Below are positions 10,401 to 25,400 of a DNA stretch of 64,000 nucleotides, piece after piece. The notes under the pieces were generated by a model. That model was not told where the DNA came from. It saw nothing but the letters and a program-made list of their open reading frames with translations, and did not search any database. The number at the start of each line of letters is the position of its first letter. Position 1 is the first letter of the stretch. The DNA is from Axinella damicornis (Eukaryota > Porifera > Demospongiae > Axinellida > Axinellidae): contig OZ007508.1 of assembly GCA_963931865.1 (NCBI GenBank), positions 11,034,781 to 11,098,780 on the forward strand, written 5' to 3'. Made by a program: the position numbers and the translations under genes.

Positions 10401-13400
10401 TAAACGTTTGACTATTTCCGTATGGCCTACAAAGATTCTGACTACACCGTCGTGATCGCTATGATGCAGTGACACAAAATCAAAATAATTGTGCTCAAAC
10501 TCACTTTGGTGGTAGAGATATGAACGCTTTTGTTTCGCCGTTGGCCGCCATTGCTCGAGCGCTCTCTTCGACTTCCGGTGGCAGTACCGTTCTTAGGAAA
10601 GGCACACGAAGATTCTGACCACACGGCCGTGATCGCTGTCGTTCACTGACGCTTACATGCCGAAACTCACCGTGCTGGCGAAGTTGTGAGTGCTGTAATA
10701 ATGTCTTGTCTTCCTTTTGGTCGCCATTGCTCGCGATCGACTGAGCGTGGTTGCCACGTGGCATGTGCGTTAATTGGAACGAATTGCAGCTTGCGCTCGC
10801 GCTACGGCGGGGTTGCAACGTGGCTATGAATGGTACTTGAGACTTGATACTATAGCACTCTATATAATTTCTGATCTTCCCTATATATATATCTATCATG
10901 GTACTCATGATAATTGGAACGAACTGTCACGAACTGTCACAACCCCGGGACCACCCAGCGAGTTGCTGCCGGTTGCATCGCGGCTACCAGGAGTGCGGTT
11001 ACCCCTCGTTACACTCCTGGTATAGAGAAAATTGTGTCGCGTAATGTAATTACAAGTAATAAAAAATGTAACAGGATGTAGGGATACCAGAACGGCAAAA
11101 AGTAAGGAAACAAGGTAGGGATGATCACACAAAACAGTGAAGTATACAACCCCCCTACAAAGATCTTTTTCCATACTACGTGTATAATGAAAAAAGATAT
11201 GTAGGGGGATTGTATACTTCACTGTTTTGTGTGATCATCCCTACCTTGTTTCCTTACTTTTTGCCGTTCTGGTATCCCTACATCCTGTTGCATTTTAAAT
11301 GTTTTTTATTACTTGTTTATGTCATTTTTTTAGCAGCAGGCGCATGCATACTGAACTCTGGCATTTACACTGCGAGCAATGGCTGAAGAATCAGACCCAA
11401 GCATCTCAAAAGCCAACCCTTTTCTGGATGGATACTAAATATAAGCCAGTGCTCCCTGAGCTGAAGATCATAGCTAAGTATAGTGTAGCTAAAATAGCTA
11501 TACCAGATAGTAGTAGCGACACATGGTTGAGTCTTTGGATAGGCATTCACCCCTCTCACAGAACAGCACAGAGAATTTACTTACGGCACAGTGCAAGGCA
11601 CTTCTAATTCAGCGATCTTGAATAATAATTACGTATTGTGCTAAGTGATCGTTTAAGTGCACATGCGTACAAACATGAAAATGGCGTGACAAATGAAGCC
11701 ATAGTTATTGAATGGGCAGCTGCAGCCGCCTGGTGAAGACTTGGAGGTTGCCAAAAAGCGATGGGCTGGTGCACTGCTCGGTGTAAAATGCTGCTGTTTC
11801 GTGCGAAAACCATCATGAGGGATTGAGGCGACGTTGAGCTAGCCCGTCTGAAAGAAGAAAGAAGAAAGAAGAAGAAGAAAGAAAAACAATTTGCTCGTTT
11901 TGCGAGTACCTGGTGTGGTACTTTCGCGACGGTTTTTCGCGATGCGAGGAGTCTTGTTGGTCATGAAAACACTCGAAGATGAACGGTATGTTGTTATAAA
12001 GGCTTATATATAAGTGTACCGTTTCTGAGATTTGGAGAGATTTTTTTGTATTAGCATATATTGCGTGTACGTCGTATCCCTACATACAGAGTCTACCGAC
12101 TCTGTGATTACACTCCTGGTATAGAGAAAATTGTGCCGCGTAATGTAATATAATATAATAAACGTTTGACTACTTCGGAATGGCCTACAAAAATTCTGAC
12201 TACACCGTCGTGATCGCTATGATGCAGTGATACAAAATCAAAATAATTGTGCTGAAACTCACCTTGGTGGCGGAGATACAAGCGCTTTTGTCTCACCGTG
12301 GCCGCCATTGCTCGAGCGCTCTCTCCGACTTCCGGTGGCAGTACCGTTCTTAGGAAAGGTACGCGAAGATTCTGACCACACGGTCGTGATCGCTGTCGTT
12401 CACTGACGCTTACATGCCAAAACTCACCGTGCTGGCGAAATTGTGAGCGCTCTAACAGTTTCTTGTCTTCTCCTTGGGCCGCCATTGCTGACTCAGCTCG
12501 ATCGAGCGAGCAATGGTCCTCACATGGCATGTGCGTTAATTGGAATGAGTTGCCATACCAAGCTTGTGCTACCGTCGAGTTGCAACCGGTTGCAACGCGG
12601 CTACCAGGAGTGCGGTTGCCCCTCGATCTAATTAATCTAAATAATTAATAAACGTGTGACTATTTCCGAATGGCCTTCAAAGATTCTGACTACACCGTCG
12701 TGATCGCTATGATGCAGTGACACAAAATCAAAATAATCGTGCTGAAACTCACCTTGGTGGTGGAGATATGAGCGCTTTTGTCTCGCCGTTGGCCGCCATT
12801 GCTCGAGCACTCCATCGACTTCCGGTGGCAGTACCGTTCTTAGGAAAGGCACACGAAGATTCTGACCACACGGCCGTCGTTCACTGACGCTTACATGCCG
12901 AAACTCACCGTGCTGGCGAAGTTGTGAGTGCTGTAATAATGTCTTGTCTTCCTTTTGGTCGCCATTGCTCGCGATCGACTGAGCGTGGTTGCCACGTGGC
13001 ATGTGCGTTAATTGGAACGTATTACTTAGCTTGCGCTAGCGCTACGGCAAGTCTCAACCGGGGTTGCAACACGGCTGCGTTTTATTCGGTACTTGAGAGC
13101 ACTCTAAATAATTTCTGATCTTCCCTATATCTATATATAGCTATCATGGTACTCATGTGTTGTGTGATGATTGGAACGAACTGTCACACTTAGCTTGTGC
13201 TACTGTTTAACCGCGGCTACCAGGAGTGCGGTTGCCCCTCGTCTAAATAAATAATTAAATAATGTTACACTCCTGGTATAGGAAAAATTGTGCCGCGTAA
13301 TGTAATCTATTCTAATCTAAATAATAAACGTTTGACTACTTCGGAATGGTCTACAGAGATTCTGACTATACCGTCGTGATCGCTATGATGCGGTGACACA

Positions 13401-16400
13401 AAATCAAAATAATTGTGCTGAAACTCACCTTGGTGGCAGAGATACAAGCGCTTTTGTCATGCCGTCGGCCGCCATTGCTCGATCCCTCTTGGACGTTGGT
13501 TGCCAGTACAGTCTTATGAAGGCCCCACAAAGATTCTGACCACACAGCCGTGATCGCTATCGTTCACTGACGCTTACATGCCAAAACTCACCGTGCTGGC
13601 GAAGTTGTTAGCACTGTAATAAGCTCTTGTCTTACTGTTGGACGCCATTGCTGACTCGACATTGCGATCAACGACTGAGCATGGTCCTCACGTGACATGT
13701 GCGTTAATTGGAATGAGCGCGTCCAGCGAGTTGCAACCGGTTGCAACGTGGCTACCAGGAGTGCGGTTGCCCCTCGTAATAAACGTTTGACTACTTCGGA
13801 ATGGCCTACAAAGATTCTGACTACACCGTCGTGATCGCTATGATGCAGTGACACAAAATCATAATAATTGTGCTGAAACTCACCTTGGTGGCGGAGATAC
13901 AAGCGCTTTTGTCGTGCCGTCGGCCGCCATTGCTCGATCGCTGTCTTCGACGTTGGCTGCCAGTACAGTCTTACGAAGGCCCCACAAAGATTCTGACTGC
14001 ACAGCGGTGATCGCTATTGTTCACTGATGCTGACATGCCAAAACTCACCGTGCTGGCTAAGTTGTGAGTACTGTAATAATGTCTTGTCTTCCTTTTGGTC
14101 GCCATTGCTCACGATCGACTGAGCGTGGTTGCCATGTGCGTTAATTGGAACGATACTTAGCTTGCGCTACGGCGGGGTTGCAACGCGGCTATGAATGGTA
14201 CATGTACTTGAGAGCACTCTAATTTCTGATCTTCCCTATACATATACAGCTATCATGGTACTCACGTGATGTGTGATAATTGGAACGAACTGTCACACTT
14301 AGCTTGTGCTACCGTTTAACCGCGGCTACCAGGAGTGCGGTTGCCCCTCGATTTCCTTACATGAAAAATGGACTTATATAATTATAGCTGGTCATTGATA
14401 TTCACAGCTTACCGCAGCACTTGTTGTTTATACAGTGCTGAATGGGTGGGGGATACTACATGCTTAAGGTCACGGGCTAATCGCATATTAATTCAATTAG
14501 CGTGGTGCACGCGAGTGCGAGTTTTCCGGCTGTACTGTCAATTTTCGTGAATCTTTTGATCTTTTGCGGAAGTCAATTAGACATGGTGGAAAGTGTAGAG
14601 GCTGCCAGTGCCTGTCATGGCGTCATTATACGTTTTGTGGGCGAAGTCTCAGGCTAAAGCTGTTGTTGTTTGGGCGAAAGTTATTTGAATCACAGCCGAG
14701 TTTGACTGACGGAAGGACACCAATCCAAAAGAGAGATCCTGGATGTCCAGCAACTGTACTTTGCGGAAGCGTATAGTTTTTGTCTGACCGCTGAACACAG
14801 CTAGTGGCAGTACAGAGCCAAGTGTAGCCTAAAATGTGTCCTTGAAGGTGATTCTTGCTTGTACTCGAGCAGCTGTCCGTCTAAAACTATACGTTTCCGC
14901 ATTCTACTGGAGTGGTACTCGTGAGCTGTGGTTGTCATGAACTTGTCAGGTATGTTATTCTGTGGTTTAAAATTGTTTGTGTGAGGCTGCCTCCATGTGT
15001 TAGTATAGTGCTTCAGGCTGGTATTCTATTTAGTGTGTGCCGCTCTGCGCAATGCGCCGAAGACTAGCCCACGACCTTAAGTTGTCTGAGTACGTATCTA
15101 GCGCCCACCCCCCTGTTCAGCGGCGTTCTATTGTCCCCAAACCCTGGGCGCTTAATACGTACTCTGCGGTATACGCATCCAGCACTGTGTCTCTGAGATG
15201 TAGGGATAGCAGAACAGAAAAAGTAATAAAACAAGCAGGGATGGTGGCATAAAACAGTTTGAACAGTATACAACACCTATTTTTCTCATTGGGCGAGCGT
15301 GAGCGAGCCCCACACTAGCCGTAGTCTCGTGTGCGGTGCTATATGGCACTGTACTGTACAGTAACAATGTATATGTATGTCAGTCTGTCTCCCATACCGT
15401 AAATCCGGCATGTGCAATATAATTATAATGTACGCATTCATTTCCGGACGTCGTACCGTAAATCTCCACCGTATGCACCCTGTGTACATAAACGAAGGAC
15501 ACTCCTACTTTTGTGGTAAGTGTCGCGTGAGTTACAAATCAGTCACGAGCTATTGAAAATATTGCTCTTCTTTTTCAAGGCATCCCCAGCTTCACAGAAG
15601 TCCAAGACAATTCTACATCTAACTAGGAGAGCTCACTTTGTGAACCGTTGATCCTGTAAGCGGCAACAAACGATGAACGAGCTGGTGCAAACAACCCGCA
15701 GCGAACAGCAAGATCGGACCAGTGGCCCTCTCACACACCCTGTCAACTGCCTTTCGCCAATCATTGAGAGGTACTCTGTCCCAGAGCGTTCAGTTCTGAG
15801 TCTACAATTCGTGCATTAGCACGGCAGTGAAGGTAAACGCCTACAAAGTGTTCACGTGGTTTTGTTCTGCAATCTGATTGGGTCCGCCAGATCCAGGCGC
15901 CGGAAGTTGACAGCTTTTCGCGCGAATGTTACCAGTCTCTCTCCTCCCCCCGTTTTTAGAGGAGAGAGCCTGGGACCGAGGCTATGTGGCATGTGCGTTA
16001 ATTAGAACGAACTGCAATACTTAGATTGCTCTGCGGCAAGTTGCAACCGGGTTCACAACTGCTACCAAGAGTGTAGTTGCCCCTATTTACACTCCTGGTA
16101 GGGGAAAAGTTGTGCCGCGTAAATAAATAATCAAACCTTATAGCAAGCAGGAAAGGCCCACAGAGATTCTGACAACACCGCCGTGATCGCTATCGTGCAA
16201 TACACAAACGCGTAATAATTGTGCCGAAACTCACCTTGGTGGTGGAGATACAAGTGCTTTTGTCATGCCGTCAGCCGCCATTGCTCAATCACTCTCTTCA
16301 ATGTTGGTTGTCAGTACAGTCTTCTGAAGGGTTCTGACCACGCAGCCGTAATCGCTGCCGTTTACTGATGCTTACATGCCAAAACTCACTGTGCTGGCAA

Positions 16401-19400
16401 AGTTGTAAATTGGGGCGAGCCTGAGCGAGCCCCACACTAGTGTGACTTCATTGCACTGTGTGTGTGTATGTGTCTTGCTTGGTTGGTTGGATCTTGCAGT
16501 TACCATAAATTTTAAATCAGCGAATTTCACTTGCACATGCACAAATTCAACGAACTCGACGAACCATCTAGCTACCTGTTCGACGAACAATGGCGACAAA
16601 ACGACGGAGACCACTCGTGGACATTGGCTAGAGCATCATGAAGATTCTTCCTCCTTGGCGACACTGACAAAGCTCGTGGACCTACACGTAGCGCCATGGC
16701 TGGTGACGTTGCTGCTAGGACTGCTTCAGCTAGCTAACTATCAAGCTAGCCTGACTCACAGTTCCTGTGATGTGCACGAGTATATGTTTCAAGAGTGCCA
16801 TAATTTCTGTGCTCATTGCCCGGTCACATTCTGCATGTGAATGCAACTGCTCCTTGCATGTCCTGCATGCACATGCATATGCACTTCTCTCAGGCTCGCC
16901 CTCCAATGTCCTGCATTCCACTAGTAATTTTGTGTCTACCCTTTGGTTGCCATTGTGCTAGCAATCGACTGAGCGTGGTTGCCCCGTGGCATGTGTGTGA
17001 ATTGGAACTACCTGTGATGCTTAGCACAATCATGTGCATGCACAAGCACACACACACAACTCCGCTTACTTTACACACACTATTTCCTCCCACATACAGG
17101 GCGTCTCTTGCAGAAGAGTTGCTGGTGGATGAACTACATCTATCAGAGGGAAGCACACCCACCTCCTCACCGGTCGCACCCACAAAGGAAACAATGAAGG
17201 TATATAGAGTCGGTAGACTCTATATGTAGGGATACGACGTACACGCAATGTATGCCAATACAAAAAATATATATGTATGCGTACTTCACTGTTATGTTCG
17301 ATCATCCCTCTTGTTTCCTTACTTTTTTCCGTTCTGGTATCCCTACATCCTGCTACATTTTAATGTTTTTTATTACTGTATTATTGCACGAGTGGGAGAG
17401 CAGTGCAGGAGAATGTTCGGTTCAAGGCTGGCAGTATTGGCCCGACCACAAGGAGGGCCAATACAGAAGCTGAGAACCGAATATTCTCCAATACTGCCCG
17501 ACCTAAGGAGTGGAATAATTGAGGTGAGCCCCACACTAGCATGACTTCATTGTGCAGTGTGTGTATATGCTTTCTTGCTTGCTTGCCTGCTTAGACAAAC
17601 CAGAAACTATTTGTCAGCGGATTTCACTTGCACGTGCACAATAATATTCAAATTCAGCGAAGCCTATGTTCTTCCACGATGCAAGGAACAGTGAACAGTT
17701 TACCTGTTTGATGGACGATGGCGACTACAGAGATGGGGACCACTCATGGACCTACATACCTATTCATTGGCTAGAGCAGTAAGTGAACCATGAACATTCT
17801 GCCTCCTTGGTGGCGACAGCGAAGACGGAGACCCCTCGAGGACCTACCACCGTTGCCGGTGACTTACATACTAGACTGATGCTAACCTGACTCACAGTTG
17901 CTGTGATGTCCACGAGTGAATGTTAATTTCGGTGGCCTGCTATGCTCATTGCTCAGTCACATTCTGATGACAGTCATGTGAATCATGCAACTTTTCCATG
18001 CGAGTCCTGCATGTGCATGAACTTCGCTCCGGCTCGCCTCCAATGTCCTGCATTCCACTGGCTATATACGACTCACTTGCCATCCAGCTCAAGCTTCTTC
18101 GATCGACAGACATGGCAATACTTTGTGGTCGATACGGTAGCGTCAAACCTAGACCTGATGATGAGTCAGGCTGCAGTTTGTCAGGACAATAATATATAAG
18201 TATCACCATAGTACCAAGCTATACTGGAAATTATGGTGAGTTTGTTGCCGTAGTATTGTTACGAGTGCGAAGCACGAGCAACAATGCCGAAGGCAACAAA
18301 CGAGTGATATTTTCCGGTATAGCTTGGTACTATGGTGATATCTTACAACCTGGAATGCCATTGCGCGTTCCACTACGTAGTAAATGCACGTTACCATAGC
18401 TTTGCTTGGCAACAACTACTTGGAGGACTTTGAATTGGACTTCCGGGACGAGATTTGGAAGGAATTATCCCTGCTCTCCATCTCCCAATAATTTTGAGAC
18501 CGTTTAACCTGAAAATGCCCGTGTGCGCCCAAACTGGATTCTGGCAGTTATTCACCATAGCTAAGCGATGGGACTTAGGATAAGCGATTTGCAAGTCACA
18601 GGGAGTCGAGTAATGGCAAGTTTACTTGTTGATTGATGTGTACTTAGTGATGGCATAGTACCATATCCTAAGAGCAAGCTGTTGTATCAAGTTTGCACTA
18701 GCTAGCTATAGGTATATATCTCACCCACACTGGAAATGTACTGTTGCCGGACGTGTCAGCCAAACTTTGCTGTGGTTTTGTCATCATTCTGGAGTGCCCA
18801 GCAACAACCCATGTTTCCACTGTTGTGTCTTTCTCGGGCTTCACTGTAAAGTTGTGTGACTACTTCTGGAACGAAGTGGGTTTGTTTTCAAGCCAAATGT
18901 CTAACTATCAATACCTAGTTTACAAGATACAACACAATGAATCAACGCAACCCACATATGACTAATTATCTGGGAATAACAAGGGCAGCAAAGGGCACAG
19001 TGGCCTTCAAAACACCTAGCGCAAAACGTTGGTCTACATTCCACAGTAGTCATCTAACCTGTATTATATCCCTTCCTTTGCTCACTCGCTCACTTCCTTG
19101 ATCCCAGCCTCCCTTCCTCCTAATCTCAAGACCAGCCGCACTTTTTGTGTAAAATATGTGGCTGGTCTCTAGACTACCTTTCTCCATCCTTCCATCTTGC
19201 CTCCTTCATCTTCATTCTTCCCTCCTTTTCCCCACTCTCACCCTCCATCTGTCCCTCTTCTCTACCTCACACAGTACCAAATGAAACCTGATGACTCTCG
19301 GGAGGAGCTGATGCGCAAGTATCGTGTTCATCGCAGCCCCTCGAAGCACCGCAAAGACCCATATGCTGATGCTGTCACCACTGCACGTCGGCTATACATG

Positions 19401-22400
19401 CTGGATGGTTACAAGAAGAGTGAGGTGGCACAGCACCTGGCCAGCATGTATGTCAGCCTGGCAACTACGTATATACGTATGTGGCAGGTCAATAACAGTT
19501 TTTGCAGTACTGCTTTGAATAGGGTGAGGTTTCTCGTTCGGCTATCCGAATTTGTAATGAAGTTATGATTTCTCCGACCAGAGGCCGTAAATAATAATAC
19601 CATTACCAATGGTGGCCCTAAGACTACAATGCCGTAGCCTTTGTCTATCAGAGCGAGGGCTGCTTTGAATAATTGGCTGTAGGTTACACAGCTGGACTAC
19701 ATCATTTGCTGCAAACTGTGTGTGATGGTTTTGATCTACAGTTGTATACAAGCTGCTGCTCTTCCGATTGCATTTGCTTCAACTGCTACTTCCTGAGTGC
19801 GTCCACTTCAGCTGCTGCTCCTCCTAGTGAATGGCACAAGCTAGCAGACATCAATACATTAAGATTTTAACGTGTGTTTGTCTGTCTGTGTGTGTGTGTG
19901 TAACGGAAGTGGGATGTTCGTGGGGAGGGACTAGACTATAGTGACGCGCGACCTTCGTACTTTAATTTATTTACTAACCTCGAACTCCGCGAAGAATGTT
20001 CGAGAACTTTGGGTCCGGGCATGGGCTGGAATCCAGCAAGCGCAATCGGGGAGCAGCAGTCGAAGTGGACGCGATCGTGAGCAGCAGCTGAAGCGGATGC
20101 AAGCGGCGAGCAGCAGACGCAATCGGGGAGCAGTAGTGGAGGCAAAGGGGGAACAGCAGTTGAAGTGGATGCCGCAATCGGCGGGCCCGGGAGCAGCAGC
20201 TGAAGCGGACGCAAGCGGCGAGCAGCAGCTGAAGTGAACACAATCGGGGAGCAGCTCTGCAGTCTGCACAGAGAGCTGTCCGGCGCCGGATTACGCACGG
20301 TAGGCGAACGAGGGGGAAGTAGCTGAGCGAGCGAAGCGAGCTCAGCTACTTGTATAATTTATTATTTCACTGTAGGGAGTGTAAAATGGCTAGGTATTGC
20401 ACGAGTGTGTACATGTAGGTATTCTCCCGAGCCGAAGGCGATAGAAATACTAGATTTGAGTGCAATGTCTATTAGGAAATACTATTGGACGAATACGAAG
20501 TACCGTAGATCGGAAAATTTTTGTGTTAAAAATATTTTGTGTGTAAATTTTTTCTTGGCGTTAAATTTTGGTAGTTAGAGTTCATCAGCGAAAAAATTGT
20601 AACAATCAATGTGTCGACAATAGAGACGTTGTAACCAGCTGCTGCTATGCCATGGTCAATGGCGTACCGACCGATTTCAAAGTTCTGGGCCGTATCGATA
20701 TCGATATCTCCTGTGTACGGCCCGCTCTGCTTTCCAACTTCACTTGTCGATTCGAGACCTCCCAATTTGCTGAGGCAGTACCTCGCGACGGAACGGAGAG
20801 CCACAGAGATCTTTTAGGATTGGGGAGTCCATCTACGGTACGGGCTTGAAGAATCGCTGAAGGGCCGTGATTTTGATGGACAGCATTTAGCTACATGTGT
20901 GAAGAATTGTTCGTATCGGTTGTAAATAAATTTTGTGCGTTTACTTTTCATGGTTGAGGGTGACTACGAAAATATTTTAACAACGAAAATTTCCCGATCT
21001 ACAGTATATAATAAATAGTGCTACTCACGTGACCCTCAAGGAATCAGACGCCTCAGAATCAATCACATGATGGAGCATTAAGTCGCTTATTGCACACTTT
21101 AGTGTGCATTATCTGGATAATGCACACTTTTCAAAGATCAATGGCTGTTTCGGGTCGGTGAGTTGCACTAAGTAGCTATATATAGATACCACTTCGCAGT
21201 GCATTACGGGCTTCTAGTGCACTCGGGCAATCTAGTTAACGGTCTCGGGCGGATAATGCACTCGCCTTTGGCTTGTGCATTATCTCGCCCTCGACCGTTA
21301 ACTAGATTGCCCTTGTGCACTAAAACCCGTAATGCACTGCAAAGTGGTACCGTAGATTGGGAAATTTTTGTTGTCAAAATATTTTCGTAGTTGCCCGCAA
21401 CCACGAAAATTTAACGCACGAAATTTATTTACAACGGGTAATTTTTACGGTCAGCCACGTGTAAACTAGTAGAATTCACCTGTGCTGCACTCACGGTCCT
21501 TCAAGTCTTCAAGGCCGCAGATGGACTCCCCGATCTCAAAAGATCTCTGTCACTCTCCGTTCCTTCGCGAGGTATTGCCTCAGAGAATCGGGAGGTGCTC
21601 AATTCGACAAACGGCGGGCCGAAGCGCAAAGGGAAGAAGCGTAGGCCATACAGGAGATACAGTACAGCCCAGAAGAACGCTTTGTTGGTACGTCAGTGAC
21701 GATGGCATAGCAGCAGCTCATTCGTACGTCTCCATTCTTGACAAAATGATCGTTAAAAAATGTTCGTTGATGAGCTAAACTACGAAAATTTAACGCCACG
21801 AAAAATTTACACACGAAATATTTTTAGCACGAAAATTTCCCGATCTACGGTATCTAAATATTACTTATTGTATGGTGCTTCTAACATGTACATTCGTATA
21901 CGGTGCTCCCATCAAAAGAGAGCTCAGAAATGTACTATAACCTTTTGTGACCAATCACAAAAGTTAATTAAATAAGTCACATGACAGTCCAACCACAACA
22001 ACAGATTTATGGCTTCACATGTCATGAGTATGCAACATACTTTTGTATCGTCATTCTCTAAACCTGGGAGTTAAGATCTCAAACTTGATACAAGTATAGT
22101 GACCCAGGTTTGGCAGGTTCTACGCTCCTCTCGGAGTCTTAACTCCGTTGTCCTGAAACAATAGCCTCGTTCCCAGGCCCTCGTGATGCTTTCGGTTTCA
22201 TGAAAGATCACGGAGGGCCTGGTACATTTCCTCACGTGCATGATGTCAAGGGTAGAAAGACGGTAGAAGATCTAAAATGAATGTGGGTGTACTTGGTCTC
22301 AGAACAGCAAGAAGAGTGAAGGTACCATGTAACATACCACTCATATCTCCATGTAGACAGCAAACACTTCTGGAGAGCCTATTCTTTAGGGTCGGCATTT

Positions 22401-25400
22401 CCACAAACCATGGAGTTAAAATATTCGTGTTGAGAGGTCATGCTTATGTATGTTACAGTTTGTGTGGCCCAAGTTTTAATCTTAACCCCTTATATGTCCT
22501 GAGACTGTACACTTAGTCCAAAATCCGTCCTGTGCTTCTATTGATTTTTCTATTGATTTTGGAACTTAAGTAAGTTTTGTTTTTAAATTAGGGAAATCCA
22601 CTACAGAGGGGTTCTCTTGGTGGTTTTATGGTGATTTCAGTATAAAAACTGGTTGTAACCTCCCAAATCAAATTTCTGATTATTGTACTCTGCTAGGAGC
22701 ACTGTATGCTCTCATGGGGTAATGATACGTGTGTACATGCATGTACATAATTATGCTGTAATTCGATCTTCTCCCACATGCACACTGTGCTTGCCTACAG
22801 GTCAGAGCATGGCCAGACAGTTGCAAGGGAGTACCTGAAGTTCTTTGAGTTTGAGGGGATGACCCTTGATACTTCTCTTCGCCAGTTCCTTTCATTCTTC
22901 AGCCTCATAGGTACTGCTATTAGTACATAGGTACAACTACACAATTCTGTGAAGGGATAATACCATAGTTGAATAGACACCACAGCATTTATTTATTTCC
23001 TGTTCCATTTTGGTGTGATGGCTATTTGAGAGCAGTGTTTATTACTTTGGGTAGTATAAGCCTCGTACCCAGGCAGCCTGGAACAAGATGGACCGCAAAC
23101 AAGGCAAAGTACTATAAAACCAGTGGGTGGCAACTGGGATGAAGTGGTGCACGGCCGCTGCAGTTTTATGCTCACTTCAACCGAGATCATCTTTCCTGGC
23201 AGAGACTGCCAACCTCTCTCCAGCATTACTGACAAGAACATCCCTTCGTGGATAATTTTGGAGTGGTATGAGCACCAGTTGGAGGAGACTGAAACTGCAT
23301 GTCTTTGACATGAATACTTGGCTCAAGTACTTATTTTGCTCAGCGCTTCTGATTGTGTGGCGTTTGTTCAACGGTGACATGTATGATGTCATGAGACTTT
23401 CAGATTCATCGTTACACTTCCGACTGGATCGTTTTGGAGTAGAGTCGGCGGGACAAGGGGATGTGGGTGGGTGCTCCAGAAGGGTGCAACAGCATGGCTG
23501 TGTCTGGACTTGGCTGTAGAACAGTGTTCTCTCTATGCTGTTTTGGGGGCGGTGCTGTAAGTACCCCCCCTTTAGTACCCTATAGGATTGATCGAACCAC
23601 ACCTATTGTGCCCATTTTTGTTCTCAGGCTGGCATAGCAACTACATACCTGACTCGAGTTTCAATACTACCAAGGGCGTATCGAGCCGCCAAAGGCGGCG
23701 AGAGGGCATGTAACTCCGCAAACGGCAAAATCCAAATCGATTCTATTTATAGAAATCACATGCTACACTGTACATTATTTGTTTCAGATCCGTGGCGCGC
23801 GCAGCTCTGGCATGCTAACCACGGTAGTCACAGCCACAGTTCCTGAAAATGTCCATTCTCTAGTAAGTCAATGAACTTCCAATCTAAACTCATTGCTGTT
23901 ACCCTGGATGGCACTTTCCACTGCCTTCTCCTTGCCTCAGTTTCGCCAATGAGCCGTGTCATTCAGTGAAGACGGTCCTGAGCTAAGCCTACGACACCTG
24001 CACGCAATGGCTGCCGCATGTAGGACGGACAGGCATGTTGTTTGCAGTCGTCAAAACTTGGATGGCATCCATTCATCCACTCTACGCGCTCGATCTAGCT
24101 CTCTGGTCTGCTCTGCGATATTCCGCATAATCGGATAATTACATTATACAGTTACCTACCAATGTCTAAAAAATAGTATATCCTGTGGCCGCATTTGGAT
24201 TTGCTGTTTTCAGTACGAGAGTTGCATGCCCTCTTCCTGTTAGGGTCGATGCGCCCTTGATACTACGAATCTCATTATACACCCCAATCAAACTGACCGT
24301 AACACATGCTGTTCTATGGGCCTTGGTTGGTGCTGGGATGGCCAAGTCTTAGTCTCGTTCCCAGACCTTCCTTCTGAGAGGGTCTGGGAATGAGAATAGC
24401 CACATAGCCCTCTCATCTTGTATATACTCTCGTTCCCAGACCCTCAATATGCATATGGCAACGAGACTAATAGGTCCACTATCTGGCTCACCTTGTATCT
24501 CTTCCATTTCTAGTCATCAAGCCCTATGTTTCAGCTACACACACACACACACTGACATTCCAATAACCTTGATTGTGCGTGTAGCTGTTAGTTGATCGGT
24601 ATAGTTAGGGTGTGCGTGTAGCTGTTAGTTGTGTGTGCATGCATGTAGCTGTTAGTTGTGTGTGCTTGCATGTAGCTGTTAGTTGTGTGTGCATGCATGT
24701 AGCTGTTAGTTGTGTGTGCTTGTAGCTGTTAGTTGATCGGTGTAGTTAGGGTGTGCGTGTAGCTGTTAGTTGTGTGTGCATGCATGTAGCTGTTAGTTGT
24801 GTGTGCATGCATGTAGCTGTTAGTTGTGTGTGCTTGTAGCTGTTAGTTGATCGGTGTAGTTAGGGTCGCTTATTAAGCTACGTTTAAGGGCTCTAGAGGC
24901 CAGGAGAAATTTACCTTTGGCATGTGGCTGGGAAAGGGTTAATTCACACTCATTTCCATTTTGCCAGTCCCAAATCTCCAAACATAATCATGATGATGAG
25001 ACGTGATTGTTGGTGCAGTTAGGGGAGCACCTTGGATAGGTCCATGACCTGTGTAACCCTTTCCATGTTCCACTGGATAAAATCAATTTAACTAACTAAA
25101 CTACAAGAAGTACTGGCCTCAAACTAATGTCAAGCCACGCTAGAAGTCTAGAGTTCCCTCTTGTCGAGAGTTACCTGCCTTGCATAATTGCTAGCTTCTA
25201 AATAGTCTATGCAATCTGCACCATAGCTCCCAATCATTTGGTATGGCCCTTAGCCTTCATTTCTGCATCACTGCTGCAACAGCTCCTCTGTAAGCCACTC
25301 GTGTTTGTTCACCAATACGGAAATACTTGCCTTCGATGCTTGCGCATTTTGAAGTACACATGTCCCCCAGATTCAGTCACGTATTTTGTGTTTGGAACTT

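Noticed and set aside
18150..18185. CTGATGATGAGTCAGG as a hammerhead core
   Set aside because: No GAAA follows a stem at the right distance.
24575..24868. CRISPR-like repeats with spacers
   Set aside because: The spacers are only three repeated types, so this is a minisatellite.
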